A stretch of 64,000 nt of DNA from Strongyloides papillosus (taxonomy: Eukaryota > Nematoda > Chromadorea > Rhabditida > Strongyloididae): contig SRSI01000068.1 of assembly GCA_005656395.1 (NCBI GenBank), forward strand, positions 930,001 to 994,000, written 5' to 3'. Positions 38,725 to 50,029 of this stretch are shown here, one piece after another. How positions within the stretch are numbered: position 1 is the first letter of the stretch; every line of letters begins with the position of its first letter. Position numbers and translations under genes: made by a program. The notes under the pieces were generated by a model. That model was not told where the DNA came from. It did not search any database and saw only the letters and a list, made by a program, of their open reading frames with translations.

Positions 38725-39883
38725 ATGAGTTTGATCCTTAAAAGTGGGAAATTTATTGGTAAGCCACTTATCGCAGCGTTAGTATTATTATTAATTTTTA
38801 TATATTTATCATTTCAGACGGTTTTTGTAACATCCAAACAGATGTTAATAATTTCAACTTTATATGTTCAGTAGAAAATTTTTCCCTTCGACTTGAAAAG
38901 ACAGGTGAAAAAAATAAAATCATCAACTTTTGTAACTGGATGGAAAGATAGATCAGAATGGAGTCTTTGGATTTATCCCAATGGTGATAGAGAAGAGTCA
39001 AAAGATTATGTCTCGATTTTTTTGATATTGAAAAAACCAGATGAAGCAAATGTTAAATATAGATTCTCTATTTTAAATGACAAGGAAGAGGAGAAAAATG
39101 TTATTGCTAGTGAGATGGTTAAAGAGTTTGTTAAAAATAAAGGCTGGGGGTTTTCAAAATTTGTCAAAAAAGATTTTTTACTTGACGAATCGAATGGCCT
39201 ATTGATTAATGATAAACTGACAATATTATGTGAAGGAGCAATTATTAATCTTAAACCTGAAAACTATAGTAATCCAGAGAAACCAATAAATATTACGATA
39301 CCCACAATCAAGATTATCCCTAGACTATGGTATGATGTTTGACTCGTCATTATTCACTGATTACACTATAAAAGTGAAGGACAAAGAAATTAAAGTTCAT
39401 AAAGCGGTCCTAGCTGCAAGATCTCCAGTTTTTTGTAAATTATTCAAGAATACATTTGAAAAATCACGAACAAATTTTATTGAAATTAAAGATTTTCGTG
39501 TTGAAGTTGTGAGAGAAATGCTGAGATACATATATACAGATGAGGTTTCGGATATACAAAATATGGCTAATGAGATTTTTGAAATTGCAAACAAATATGA
39601 ATTGCAAAAATTGAAATCGATTGCAGAAAAATGTTTATGTAGTGATCTAAATATTGAAAACGTCTGTGAACGTTTTTTACTTTCTGAAGCGTACTCAAGT
39701 GTGGAGTTGAAAGAAATGGTTCAGAAATTTATCATTGATAATGTTGAGAATATAATAAAAACTAAGAAATGGGATAGACTCATCAAAAGTCACCCATCTT
39801 TACTTGAAGGCTTATTTTTAAAGTCATTAAATGTACCTCCAATTTCAAATAATACTTCCTTAGAAGAAGAATCAGATACTTAA
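38725..39883 (+). CDS. MATH-BTB protein, copy 1 (two frame breaks; possible pseudogene)
   Basis: Predicted Cullin-3 substrate adaptor. Exon 1 is 38725-38758, a 59-nt intron, exon 2 from 38818. The MATH domain (STFVTGWKDRSEWSLWIYPNG, EESKDYVSIFL, FVKKDFLLDES) is followed by the BTB domain (MFDSSLFTDYTIKV, IKVHKAVLAARSPVF, EMLRYIYTDEVSD) and a BACK-like tail. Two frame breaks: an A run at 38908-38914 with one base too many compared with the paralogues, and one extra base near 39329-39333 between MATH and BTB. Copy 3 keeps an open frame across both places. A trailing acidic SNNTSLEEESDT is specific to this copy. Confidence 0.75.
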
Positions 39884-40738
39884 AGAACTTGATAAGTTAA
39901 TATTTCAATTTATTTTTGTAACTTTTAAATAAATAAATACATTGAATAATTCCATGTGCTACATATAGATACTCATGAAAAATTATCTGTATATTATACA
40001 AGATCTTTGTTAATCTTTTTATTATTTCGCGATTTTAAGGTTGCTGATATCGTGAAATATCAGTTTCACACTTGATAAAATATAATCTGCAAATTTTTAT
40101 GTTAGATTATTCCTCTTCTCTAAATTATTGTTTTAGTTGTTTTCTTCTTTTTATAAATCAACAATTATTTGGTGTCTTCAATTGATAAAATATATATCTT
40201 TTCTCATAACAATTTAAAATGATAATGAAGTATCGTTTAAATTAGAAAATCAAAGGGACGTTTTTCTTTTAATAGTTAAAATGTTATTAGAATGTATCTA
40301 TTATATGTGTTAAATTAAGTTCTCTCTTATCATTGCATGCTTCTTTTTTTCTACCGAATTGTTAATATTGTTAAAAATACACATTTGTACCTTCGAACAA
40401 AAATGAAAGCATATTATATAAATGGTCGAAATGGATTAACAAATCCTTTTATATATTGATAAAATACTTTATCATATGCTTTCTACTGTTTTTTAATTGA
40501 AAGTTAAAATAACTTTTACATAAAGTATTTTATAATTTCAAAGTGGTTTATCACTATTAATTGGTATATAATTTCGAAGTTTTTTTAACTCGCTAGTATT
40601 AAAATTAATTTATTCTAGTATTATCTTTTATAATTTGATCTTTTTATTTTACTAGTAAAGACTAATTTATTTTAGATTTGGTCTTAATTTATATACCAAG
40701 TTTAAATTAGCGCTGGAATACTAATATTTGGAAGAAAA
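39884..40738. other. Spacer of the MATH-BTB array, unit 1 to 2
   Basis: AT-rich. Holds the 3' flank of copy 1 (AATAAA near 39929) and the promoter of copy 2. Around 40120-40230 it resembles 42140-42290 and 44250-44400, which carry a coding-like minus-strand stretch. No intact gene. Confidence 0.55.
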
Positions 40739-41877
40739 ATGAAATTGGATGTTTTTAATGACTTAACTATTGGTAATTCATTTGTCATAACATCACCATT
40801 ATTACTAATTTTAAAACATTTTTGTTGCAGGCAGCTCATGTAACATTGAGAAAAAAGTTACTAAATTAAATTATGAATTCTCAATAGAAGAGTTTTCACT
40901 TCGTGATGAAAAGACAGGTGAAGTAATTAAATCATCAACTTTTACAATTGGATGGAAAAATAAATCAGAGTGGTGCTTATATATATACCCCAATGGTAAA
41001 AAACCAAGAGTCAAAGGAGTATGTATCAGTTTATCTGACACTGTTAAACCCCGACAAAGCAAAAGTGAAGTATAAGTTTTCAATTTTAAATGAAAAGGCT
41101 GAGGAGAAAAATATTAAATCTGTTACAGAAGCTTGTGACTTTGTTAAGGATACATTAGCTAATAGTTGGGGATTTACAGAATTTGTTAAGAAAGATTTTT
41201 TACTAGATGAATCGAATGGCTTATTGATCGATGATAAGTTGACAATATTATGTGAGGCAGAGATTGTTGATCTAAAATATGGGAACCATAGTAATCAGAA
41301 AACATCAGTAAATATTATGATACCCAAATCGAAAATATTATTGAACTATCGTAATATGTTTGAATCATCAATTTTTACTGACTGTTCCATAAATGTTGAA
41401 ACCACTGAAATTAAAATTCATAAGGCAGTTCTTGCTGCACAATCTCCTGTTTTTTACGACATCCTCAACAGTACATTAGAAAACTCCCAAAGAGATGTTA
41501 TTCAGATGACGGATTTTCGCGTTGAAGTTGTAAAGGAGATGTTAAGATTCATCTACACAGATAAAGTTTCAGACATAACAAATATGGCTAGTGAAGTATT
41601 AGTAATTGCAGATAAGTATAGATTAGATAGATTGAAAGCGATTTCAGAACGCTCTTTGTGTAGAAGTTTGGCTGTTGAGAATGTTCTTGAACGTTTTGCA
41701 CTATCTGAAAAATTTTCGACTGAAAGTTTGAAGAATTACTGTCTAGAACTTATTCTTGAAAATGCAGGATGGATAACAAAAACAAAGGAGTGGAAAGAAT
41801 TTGTTATCGCACATCCATTGTTGGTTGAAAGTTTATTTATAAAATTGTTAAACCTTAGTTTAACAGAAAGCATCTGA
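40739..41877 (+). CDS. MATH-BTB protein, copy 2 (one frame break)
   Basis: Exon 1 is 40739-40772 (MKLDVFNDLTI), a 58-nt intron ending TTGCAG, exon 2 40831-41877. MATH domain: YEFSIEEFSL, SSTFTIGWKNKSEWCLYIYP, ESKEYVSVYLTLL, FVKKDFLLDES; BTB domain: MFESSIFTDCSINV, EIKIHKAVLAAQSPVFYDI, EMLRFIYTDKVSD; then a BACK-like tail. The only fault is one extra base in the A6 run 40998-41003 (NGK to NQESKEY); everything else stays open. Same exon structure as its neighbours, so the array arose by tandem duplication. Confidence 0.82.
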
Positions 41878-42856
41878 GAAGAAGGAGCAGAATTAATGGA
41901 TAATTGAGGTATCTAATAAGTTAATTTTTTTTTATTATAACTTTTAAATTAATATATGTCAATAAAAAATTGTATACAAAACAAAAAAAACTCTTAAGAA
42001 TTCTTTTTTGATATAGTATAAAAGCTTCTAAGACAATTTCTCATTACTACTCTAAAATTATTCAGTTTATCATATCATGAAAATAATATAGAGATTTTAA
42101 AGGCATAATCCGTAAATTTATATGTTGGATTATTTTCCTTCTTCGAAATATTATTTTAGGAGTTCTCGTCTTTTTAGAAATCAGATTACCATCATCTGGT
42201 GCATTCAATTGCTCAAATATATATCTATTCTCATGATAATTAAAACGATTGTAGAAAATTCCATCAAAATCATAGCACCAAGGTGACACTTTTTTAAGAA
42301 GTTTATGCGTTATTGGAAAATACCAATTAGTTAATTCAAATTAGTTTTTCTTTAACTCGGACTGCTTTTTATTTTCTCAATAAAGGTCTTGAAATTGTAG
42401 AAATATGATCTTTGTTTCTTTGAACATAAACGAATGCACATTGCCAAGGGAGATAGAAATGTACTTAAAAAATGTTGATATAGGTATGATATTTCATCAG
42501 ATACATTGTTTTCACTGTTAAATTGTTTGCCGAAAGACTTCTATCAGTAATTATTTCACAATTTGATAGCGATTTTCCAAAACTTGTTTGTATGCAAATC
42601 TAGTGTTTTAGTTTAAACACAATTTGTTTTATTGCTTAAGTTAGTTTATTTTGTCGCTTTTTTTAAAGACTTTATTTTTGCTTTCTACTATTAATGAGTA
42701 GTTAATTTCAGGTTTAGCTTTGATTAATCTACCGAATTTAAACTATTCGAAGAATACTTAAGTTTAAAAAAAAATGTAAGTTGATATATTGTTTAATGTT
42801 TACATTTTTTTTCCATATTTATAGTGAAACTTTTTTCGGTAATTAGAATTCAACCC
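41878..42856. other. Spacer of the MATH-BTB array, unit 2 to 3
   Basis: AT-rich spacer. It contains a minus-strand open stretch (42289-42062, with RYIFEQLNAPDDGNLI) whose relatives occur at the same place after copies 1 and 3; see the pseudogene entry. Confidence 0.5.
42062..42289 (-). pseudogene. Antisense coding fossil repeated in each MATH-BTB unit
   Basis: The minus-strand frame reads ENRYIFEQLNAPDDGNLISK. The equivalent place after copy 3 (about 44250-44400, minus) reads KKYVFDQWKAASKGNLIFRR, and after copy 1 (about 40120-40230) KRYIFYQLKTPNNC then a stop. Similarity at the protein level suggests an old exon fragment carried along by the tandem duplication. The family is not recognised; the stretch may also be noncoding. 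Confidence 0.35.
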
Positions 42857-43982
42857 ATGGATAGGCAACCTAAAAGAAGGTGGAATAACATATCCAATGG
42901 TAAGTCATTTGTCATAACATTATTGTTATCACTAACTTTAAAATATCGTTTTAGATGCTTCATGTGACATCCTTACAAATGTTACCAAATTCAATTATGC
43001 ATTTCCAATACAACAATTTTCATTTAATCGTCGAAATACGGGTGAAGGAATTAAATCAGGGACTTTTGTAACGGGATGGAAAGATACATCGGAATGGTAT
43101 TTAAACATATACCCTAATGGTCAAACAGAAGAGTCGAAGGATTATGTATCAGTTTCTCTAGTGTTGTTAAAGCCAGACAAGGCGGAAGCAAAGTATAGAT
43201 TTTCTATTCTATGTGACAAGGAAAAGAAGAAAAACGTTAGTGATAGTCATATGTCTAAAGAATTTATTAAGAATGAAGGTTTGGGATTTCCAAAATTTGT
43301 TAAGAAGGACTTCTTAATGGACAAATCGAATGGTTTATTGAATGATGGTAAATTGACAATAATATGTGAGTTATCTGTTGTTGGTAAATCTTTGAATTAT
43401 CAATTTCGAAGAATGTTGATAGATGGAATGGTGCCCCGCCAATCGAGATTATCATATGACTTTAGATATATGCTTGATTCGTCACTACTTTCTGATTGCA
43501 CCATAAAAGTCGGGAATAGTAACATTAAAGTCCATAAAGCTGTACTTGCTGCTCGGTCAAGTGTTTTTTACGACATCTTCAATGGTACACTTGAAAATTC
43601 TCAAACAGATGTCATTGAGATAAAAGATTTCCATGTTGAATCCCTGAAAGAAATGTTAAACTACATCTACACAGATGAAGTTTCGGACATACAAAATGTG
43701 GCTAATGAAATGTTGGAAATTGCAATTAGATATAAGTTATACGAATTAGAAAAGATTGTAAAACACTATTTGTGTAGTAGTTTAACTATTGAAAATATTT
43801 GTGAACGTTATTCATTGTCTGAAAAGTATTCTATTAAAATGTTGAAAAAAGTTTGCCAAGAACTCATACTTGAAAATTTAGGATGTATAGTAAAAACTAA
43901 GGAGTGGAAGGAATTTGTTATTGCGCATCCACTATTAATTGAAGGCTTATTTCTAAAATCAATGAATATAGTTCCAATATGA
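42857..43982 (+). CDS. MATH-BTB protein, copy 3 (intact)
   Basis: Predicted Cullin-3 adaptor with an N-terminal MATH (TRAF-like) substrate-binding domain and a BTB domain. Exon 1 is 42857-42899 (MDRQPKRRWNNISN), a 55-nt intron, exon 2 42955-43982; 356 aa, open throughout. MATH: FVTGWKDTSEWYLNIYPNG, KDYVSVSLVLLKPDKAEAKY; BTB: MLDSSLLSDCTIKVGNSNIK, VHKAVLAARSSVFYDIFN, EMLNYIYTDEVSD; then a BACK-like helical tail. As the intact member it provides the reading frame against which the breaks in copies 1 and 2 can be seen. Related to C. elegans bath genes and SPOP-like adaptors. Confidence 0.9.
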
Positions 43983-45628
43983 ATTATCTCAGAAAAAAGA
44001 AGAGAATGAATGATTGGTTAATTAAAATACCTAATAAATTAGTTTTTTTTATTTTATTGTAATTTTTGCATAAAAATATACTATCAAGTATATATAGATA
44101 AATACTTAAAATGAATTATTCTCCAATATAACATTGATTTTTTTAATGTATTTCTCATTATTATTCTGATATTGCAGAACTTATCATATCAATAAATTAT
44201 TATCAGGATATGATAAAACAAAAACAGTAAATGTAGATTATTTTCTTTCTCCGAATTACTTTTTTAAAGAGTTTTCTCTTCTAAAAATCAAATTACCTTT
44301 ACTTGCTGCCTTCCATTGGTCAAATACATATTTCTTCTTATAGTAGTTAAAACAAATAGGGAAAAGTTTTATCAAAATTCAGCACCGATGAAACATTTTT
44401 CATTTGTAATTTTATATGTCACTGAATAATATCTACTTGTTATCCTAAATAGCTTTCTGTTTTATCTTGTAATTTTCCTTTCTACTATGTTTTTGATAAA
44501 ACAGTAGAAAATACACCTTTTCTCTCTATAAAATAGATGAAAGTACATCGCTTCAAGGGTAAAAAAAATTGAAAAAAAAAACCTTCTAGATATCAATAAA
44601 ATATATTGTCAAATGCCTTTCTCCGTTTTTATTTAATTTTATAATGTTTGTTCAACGTATTCATGCAACAAAAATGCAACGTTAGAGTTTTTGACTTTCT
44701 AGACTTTGGATTTAATAACTGAAACTTTATACAGTAATAGGTATATAGATGGGCTACCAGAATTAAAAAAAATTAAGGATATAACTCCTAAGGAAAGGTA
44801 TTTTATCTCAAAATGCCATAAATGAATATTTTTTTGAATCAGTGAACTCCCTGCAATTTAGTAAAATATTTAACACATAGGTATATAAGTCTTGTATTTG
44901 TGTTTCATTATTGTCCGTTAAATAGTTGAATATCCCACAAACATAGAAAAGTCGTTATTTTTTGGCATTTACAGAAGGTTTTTGTTACAACAATACTCAA
45001 GAGAGATTAACATTTAGAGGGGATTATATGTGAGGTTAACAAATTTCATATACAGTGTTAATAATGCTTCAAATGGTATAATAATTATACAAATTTTTTT
45101 AAAACAAAATAATTTTTACAGCATTACGAATGTTAAGAAATAAAGTATTTCCGTTTTAGCAAAAAAAATCTAACTAATTCAAAAAACAATGGATTAGAGA
45201 AAAGATTTATTAAAGGTGAAAAATATTTAAATGCCCAAAGAGAAGCTACTTTTATGACAGGTGAGTTGATAATAATATATCCATAATTTATTTTTTTCCT
45301 CTTCTGTGTGCATAATTCGAATACAATATAAAAGTATATTCAATTTATCAGAAATTTCGATTTTTGATTCAGTTATTTGTCTATTCTCATCTTTAAATTT
45401 TTTAGCATTCATCTATTGAAAATTTGTAATTTTCATTACTGATAAAAAGTTGAACCATTTATTATATATAAAATAAAGAAAAAAAATTCTAATTAAATTG
45501 TTAGTATTGTGTATAAAGATAATCCAAATATTGTTATAAGAATATTCTCAAGGTTTGATGAAGCAATTTATAGATTATTAAGAATTTATATTGCCACCAA
45601 ATAAAGAGAAATTAAATTCAGTGTTTGA
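43983..45628. other. 3' flank of the array with a gene-less fourth unit
   Basis: Contains the 3' flank of copy 3, a stretch like the inter-gene spacers (44490-44700) and then the right direct repeat (44730-45390), which resembles the upstream region of copy 1. No MATH-BTB ORF follows it. Confidence 0.5.
44730..45390 (+). repeat. Right direct repeat bracketing the MATH-BTB array (promoter-only remnant)
   Basis: Similar in order and orientation to 37720-38650, including the AAAATATTTAACACATAGGTATATAA segment, the GGTTTTTGTTACAACAATACTC segment and the block near 45320-45390. It looks like the promoter region of a fourth unit whose gene is missing. Confidence 0.6.
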
Positions 45629-46282
45629 TTAGAATAACAAAAGAAGTGAACGAGAAGAACTCATATCATTCTCAAAACTTTCATAAAAAATATTTGTTTC
45701 ATTACTGATATCAGATGAACTTTGGAAATTAGTATTATTACTAACTCCATTAGGCATCTCGTTTTCTATCTTAAGTTCATTAAAATTCTTTAAAAGTGCT
45801 TCATTAGCATTATTATTTGGACGTAAAAATCTTAACATTATATGTGATGGATTATGGCTGTTAAGGTTTTCACAATTTTGGCAAAGATCATAATCATAGC
45901 ATGTTGAACATTTATAATGACTACCAGTTATTGTATTATCACAAACATCACAAGTAATATTATTACGTAATGGCAAATTACCATCATATGAAATTGTTGG
46001 ATTATCAACAATAACTGATATAACAATTAGTGGAACTTGATAAATATTATCTTTGGCATTTGGGTATTCCATATCAATGTATGCCCAGAATGAATTGTAA
46101 CTATTTATTTGAAAAACATCACCCTTACTATTTATAAATAAAAGATTGGAATTACCAATATGTAAATGTGGTTGAACTAAGGATTCATATACAGATAGAA
46201 TATTGGAGTACATGACATTCTCTCTACTTTCTACAAGTTTTGTTATATTGTTTTCAATAAGTTGAATTATTACAGTCGTCAT
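45629..46282 (-). CDS. ZZ-type zinc-finger protein, p62/SQSTM1-like, short
   Basis: Single exon, 217 aa. The N-terminal about 100 residues are PB1-like in position and predicted fold (TVIIQLIENNITKLVE, DVFQINSYNSFWAYI) but not strongly conserved. Residues about 108-150 form a ZZ finger with ITCDVCDNTITGSHYKC, CYDYDLCQNC and NSHNPSHIMLRF, closest to p62/sequestosome-1. The C-terminus is short and Asn/Ser-rich; I see no UBA domain and no clear LIR. A TTTTTTAG acceptor only 8 nt upstream of the ATG (minus strand, 46291-46292) looks like a trans-splice or 5' UTR intron site. A role in selective autophagy is an inference from the ZZ similarity. Confidence 0.7.
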   Translation of the reverse strand: MTTVIIQLIENNITKLVESRENVMYSNILSVYESLVQPHLHIGNSNLLFINSKGDVFQINSYNSFWAYIDMEYPNAKDNIYQVPLIVISVIVDNPTISYDGNLPLRNNITCDVCDNTITGSHYKCSTCYDYDLCQNCENLNSHNPSHIMLRFLRPNNNANEALLKNFNELKIENEMPNGVSNNTNFQSSSDISNETNIFYESFENDMSSSRSLLLLF

Positions 46283-46759
46283 GTTTAAACCTAAAAAAAA
46301 GATAATTATAATAAAGAAGAGTGAAAAAAAGTTTTTAAACTCTTATCATTAGAATAATAAATGCATTCAAATTGAATAATTGCTAGAAACATTCAGTTAT
46401 AGTTGAAAAATAATATAAATTTAAACAAATTAAAAATATTTCTAAAAGACTTCATAAAATTTTTTGTTCAGGTTGAAAAAAAATAGATTATGTCATATGA
46501 TAAAATTGCATAACACAAGATGTTTCTAATATTTGGGGAAATTGACGAAGAAAAAAGAACGTTTTGCTGAATAAAACTTTACCTCTAAAAATTATAACTT
46601 TAATAATTAAATATTGTGATTTTGGTCTACACCTTTAATATTTTATCCGTTGTGAAGTATGCAGAGATATCTATAAATATCTGTTATTTTTTGAAAATAT
46701 GTGATTTATAGATATTATTATATAGAAGAAATATGTATATGAAGAACAATTCTTGAAAT
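46283..46759. other. Intergenic, no gene seen
   Basis: AT-rich stretch between the ZZ-finger gene and the start of duplication copy A. No ORF or obvious element. Confidence 0.5.
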
Positions 46760-47557
46760 AAATAATATATTTTTGTATTATTTTTTTTGCGTGTGAAATA
46801 AAGTTATATTTAATTTATTTTATAACGTTGTTGTAAAAAGTGCTTACTTTTAATATTGATTAAATAACTATTTTTTGTTTGTTCAACGGAAAAAATCTAT
46901 GTTGATGATAATGTGTTGTTTTTAATTTATGATAAATAAGTTTGATATTTAATATAAAGTTAATATGACAAATTAATAATTATGAAATTTCGAGATTATG
47001 CTTCTATAAATTAACATTTAATATGTAGAAACACAAAAAATAAACGAATCAAACAAGTAAAGAATTTCTTTGTAAATTTTAATATATTATGCATTATAAA
47101 AACATAATAATTGTTTGATAATTAAGTGAATTTTTTAAATTCAAAATTTTAGAGTAACATTGTGAAACAATTTTCATATCACTTCATCTAATCCTTGAAT
47201 CATTATTTTCTTAAATTCAAATGAAGTTTCGTACATTAAATTATCAAAATCTAAAATTATAATTAACTTCTTTGTATATGATTACCAGAATATTCTTTTT
47301 TAAAGAATGAGTTTATACAGTTTTAGAATTAAAATTATTTAAATTTTATAATTTTAACAATTAAATAAAAGGTTTAATCTAATCCAAAGAGGATTTTAAT
47401 GAAACAAACAAAATTTGATAATAATTGATAGAACAACGATTAAAATTTAAAATATTCATAATGTCAAAGGATTAGTGATTTTTATTAAAAAGTTTTAACT
47501 TTCCATTAATTTATGCTAAACTGCTTACCAATAAACAATGATCGTGCCTTAGAAGCA

Positions 47558-47563
47558 TATAAA
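47558..47563 (+). promoter_or_regulatory. TATA box of four-module secreted protein gene, copy A
   Basis: TATAAA 40-45 bases upstream of the ATG, in a promoter segment conserved exactly in copy B. Position and conservation support it. Confidence 0.6.
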
Positions 47564-47602
47564 AAGAAAAATTTTTAACTTTTATCATAAGCAATTATTT
47601 CA

Positions 47603-49057
47603 ATGCAAAAATTACTTCTTCTGGCTATTTTGGGTTTGACTGTATCCACAATTTATTGTGGTAGTGGCAGCGGCAGTGGTTCTTCTGAATCTAGTGAGGC
47701 AAAGGATTTGAAGAAGAAAAAGGAATGTGCTGGAGATGTTGTTGATGAGACTGGAGATTCTGGAAAACCACTTTTGATTGAAGCTTTATTCAATGTATCT
47801 ATAACTTTCACTGGACAAGATAAAATTATCTTTGAAGAATTCATAATTGAACTTGAAGGATTATTCGCTTCTGAGAATTACACTTCTCTTGAAATTGTTA
47901 TGTACTCATCATTCAAGCTTAAAAAATTCTTCTTGAAATATCCAGTATTCTATAAACAATGCCAATTCTTGTCCATTGGATCATGGGGAACATTCTACGA
48001 TCTTATCCAAGTTGGAGTTTACCTTTCTGCAGACAAATTCAACGGATGTTTAATTGTAAACGAATCCGGTAAATTCGGCCTTATTGAAACTTTCTTACAA
48101 TTCAAATCAAAATGCCCAAATCCAGCTGCCTTTGAAGTTTACATTTCACAATTAACTCTTATTTTGGAATCAACTGAATACTCTGAATCTGAGAAATATG
48201 CCCTTATTTATGAATTAATCCTTCAAATATCTGCCGAATTCCCAGACTTAAAAGAAGAATTCCTTGAACTTGAAATCGGAACCTTCGGATCAATCTACAT
48301 GCTCCAAGAAATCTCTGTCCAATACTACAGAATGAAAGAAATCAAGAAACTCTTCAAAGGAAAACCAAAATGTGAATTTGTCTCTGCTTTATACTCATGC
48401 TTATCCGATTCAAAATATACAATTTCTACTTCAAATAAAGGATACTTGAAAATTCTTTTTGATAAATTCTCAGTTATCATTGCCAATGATACTCTTACAT
48501 ATGCTGAACAAATCAAAGCTATCTCTTATCAATACCGCCAATTTATCAAAACTTTTGGCTACTTACAAGAAACAATTTTATCCTTTGAAATTTCTGCCGA
48601 ATTCGGTACTTTTGGTGATTTCATTGCTATGTTTGCTTTCGGAGAATCCCAAGAATGCTGGCCAGAAGATTTCCTTACTTTCCCAGAAGTCACTACTGAA
48701 GTTGCTACAACCGAAGCCGCCACAACAGAAGCCCCAACAACTGTTCCAGTTACTGGTGATTGTTCTACCGCCTCATCCGTTGTCCTCCAAGTTGTTGGAA
48801 CTCAATCAATCCTCTACACCTCTGCTATGTCCTCATGGTCAACATGGGCTGCCATCGAAAAAGCCAACTGGAAGACATTCTGTGATAAAATTTATGCTAA
48901 CTATGTCATCTCAACAACAATGACTGAGGAAGCTAAAGTTACTGCTATAATTGCTGACATCAATGCCTATGTTGCATTCTACTACTACAGAGAAGAACAC
49001 ATCCATTCAATCCAACTTGGAGCATGGGGAACTGTTGGACAATTATGTTCATGTTAA
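47603..49057 (+). CDS. Novel secreted four-module protein, copy A (intact)
   Basis: 484 aa, single exon. Signal peptide MQKLLLLAILGLTVSTIYCG, then a Gly/Ser run (GSGSGSGSSESSEAKD) and a short KKKKEC segment. Four modules of about 90-105 aa follow, each mostly helical and ending with the same kind of motif: LSIGSWGTFYDL, LEIGTFGSIYML, AEFGTFGDFIAM, LGAWGTVGQLCSC. A Thr-rich linker (TTEVATTEAATTEAPTT) separates modules 3 and 4; modules carry spaced cysteines. I do not recognise the family. Codon usage is richer in C-ending codons than neighbouring genes, suggesting high expression. TATA at 47558-47563, AATAAA at 49105-49110. Probably abundantly secreted; function unknown. Confidence 0.85.
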   Translation: MQKLLLLAILGLTVSTIYCGSGSGSGSSESSEAKDLKKKKECAGDVVDETGDSGKPLLIEALFNVSITFTGQDKIIFEEFIIELEGLFASENYTSLEIVMYSSFKLKKFFLKYPVFYKQCQFLSIGSWGTFYDLIQVGVYLSADKFNGCLIVNESGKFGLIETFLQFKSKCPNPAAFEVYISQLTLILESTEYSESEKYALIYELILQISAEFPDLKEEFLELEIGTFGSIYMLQEISVQYYRMKEIKKLFKGKPKCEFVSALYSCLSDSKYTISTSNKGYLKILFDKFSVIIANDTLTYAEQIKAISYQYRQFIKTFGYLQETILSFEISAEFGTFGDFIAMFAFGESQECWPEDFLTFPEVTTEVATTEAATTEAPTTVPVTGDCSTASSVVLQVVGTQSILYTSAMSSWSTWAAIEKANWKTFCDKIYANYVISTTMTEEAKVTAIIADINAYVAFYYYREEHIHSIQLGAWGTVGQLCSC

Positions 49058-49104
49058 GTATGATTTTAATACTTTATTTAATTTTAAAATTATTTATATA
49101 TTTA

Positions 49105-49110
49105 AATAAA
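49105..49110 (+). terminator. Poly(A) signal AATAAA of secreted protein copy A
   Basis: AATAAA 48 bases after the stop codon, conserved in copy B (57808-57813). Confidence 0.6.
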
Positions 49111-49256
49111 ATTTCTTAAGAAAAATGTATTTCTTATTTCTAAAACAATACTATATGAATTTAATAAATTTACCATTGAAAAAAAATATTCAAAAATAAA
49201 TGAAACAAATAATTAAAAATTTACTAAGCCTCTATAATCTTTAATTACATTATGTA

Positions 49257-50009
49257 GATAATAAGGATTTTTCTAGCAACTTTTCGGATATTGAAAGAAA
49301 TATTGGATATGCAATTAATAATAAACCTAAATGTAAAATAGCGTCTTTAAATACAACACTACGTTTAAAAATTAAAGGTATTGTTCAAGAATTTAGAAAT
49401 AAAATAGACAACAATTTTGGTAAAATAGGTGTTTATGTAGTTGACAAGAGAGAAAGAAAAAATGCTCCAATTGGTTGTCATGCAGTTCCTAATGAAATTA
49501 AACATAAGTTATTTAATAATTTTTATGAACATATTTATTTATCATTATCAATGTTTGATGAATCAACGGAGCATTTTATAGAAGTAAATAATATTCATGA
49601 TTTATTATCAAATACAAAATATAAATGTACCTTAAAGGATGCCAACTCTGAAAATGAGAAGCCAAATTATATAACAGAAACTGAATTTATTATTAATTGA
49701 ACTAAGAAAACTCTTATATTTGGATCATTTTGAGAATTTTCGTCATTGTTACTGCATTTTTAATAGCTAGACTTATAATTTTAAAAAAACTACAATTAAA
49801 AAAATAAAACAACAATTCATCTACAAGTTCATTAACATCCTCATTCCAATCAACAATTAAATCTTCAACTGTAATCTTAGAAGTTGTTAGTGTTATAATT
49901 ATAAGGAAAAGAAATACTAATAAAGGTTACAAAAATATGACTAAAGAAATAGATCCTAAGAAATTAAATATAAGTAAGAAAGTGACCAATCTCTGTAACA
50001 AAAAGAAAT
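49257..50009 (+). pseudogene. Truncated paralogue of the membrane glycoprotein gene, copy A
   Basis: An open stretch 49257-49700 (147 codons plus stop) lacks a 5' end but matches the mid-region of the intact gene at 60157-62304: IGYAINNKPKCKIASLNTTL versus LGYAIHYEAKCKIPSLNATL, NAPIGCHAVPNEIKH versus DAPIGCHAVPDEIKH, SNTKYKCTLK versus SNSKYKCILN. After the stop, traces of the transmembrane and Ser-rich tail region continue in shifted frames to about 50000. Signal peptide and N-terminal half are absent, so it is a pseudogene fragment. Confidence 0.8.
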
Positions 50010-50029
50010 AAGAAAAAAAATTATTTCTC

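Larger units (their letters stand above)
46760..50009 (+). repeat. Segmental duplication, copy A (about 3.25 kb)
   Basis: Nearly identical to 55460-58707 (offset about 8.70 kb) through promoter, gene, 3' UTR and downstream pseudogene. Homology starts weakly around 46760/55460, is strong from about 46820/55523, and ends after the sequence AACAAAAAG near 50009/58707. Same orientation. Confidence 0.93.

Noticed and set aside
45227..45412. Minus-strand 61-codon ORF
   Set aside because: It falls in the right direct repeat, whose left copy near 38570-38650 is promoter sequence with no such ORF.
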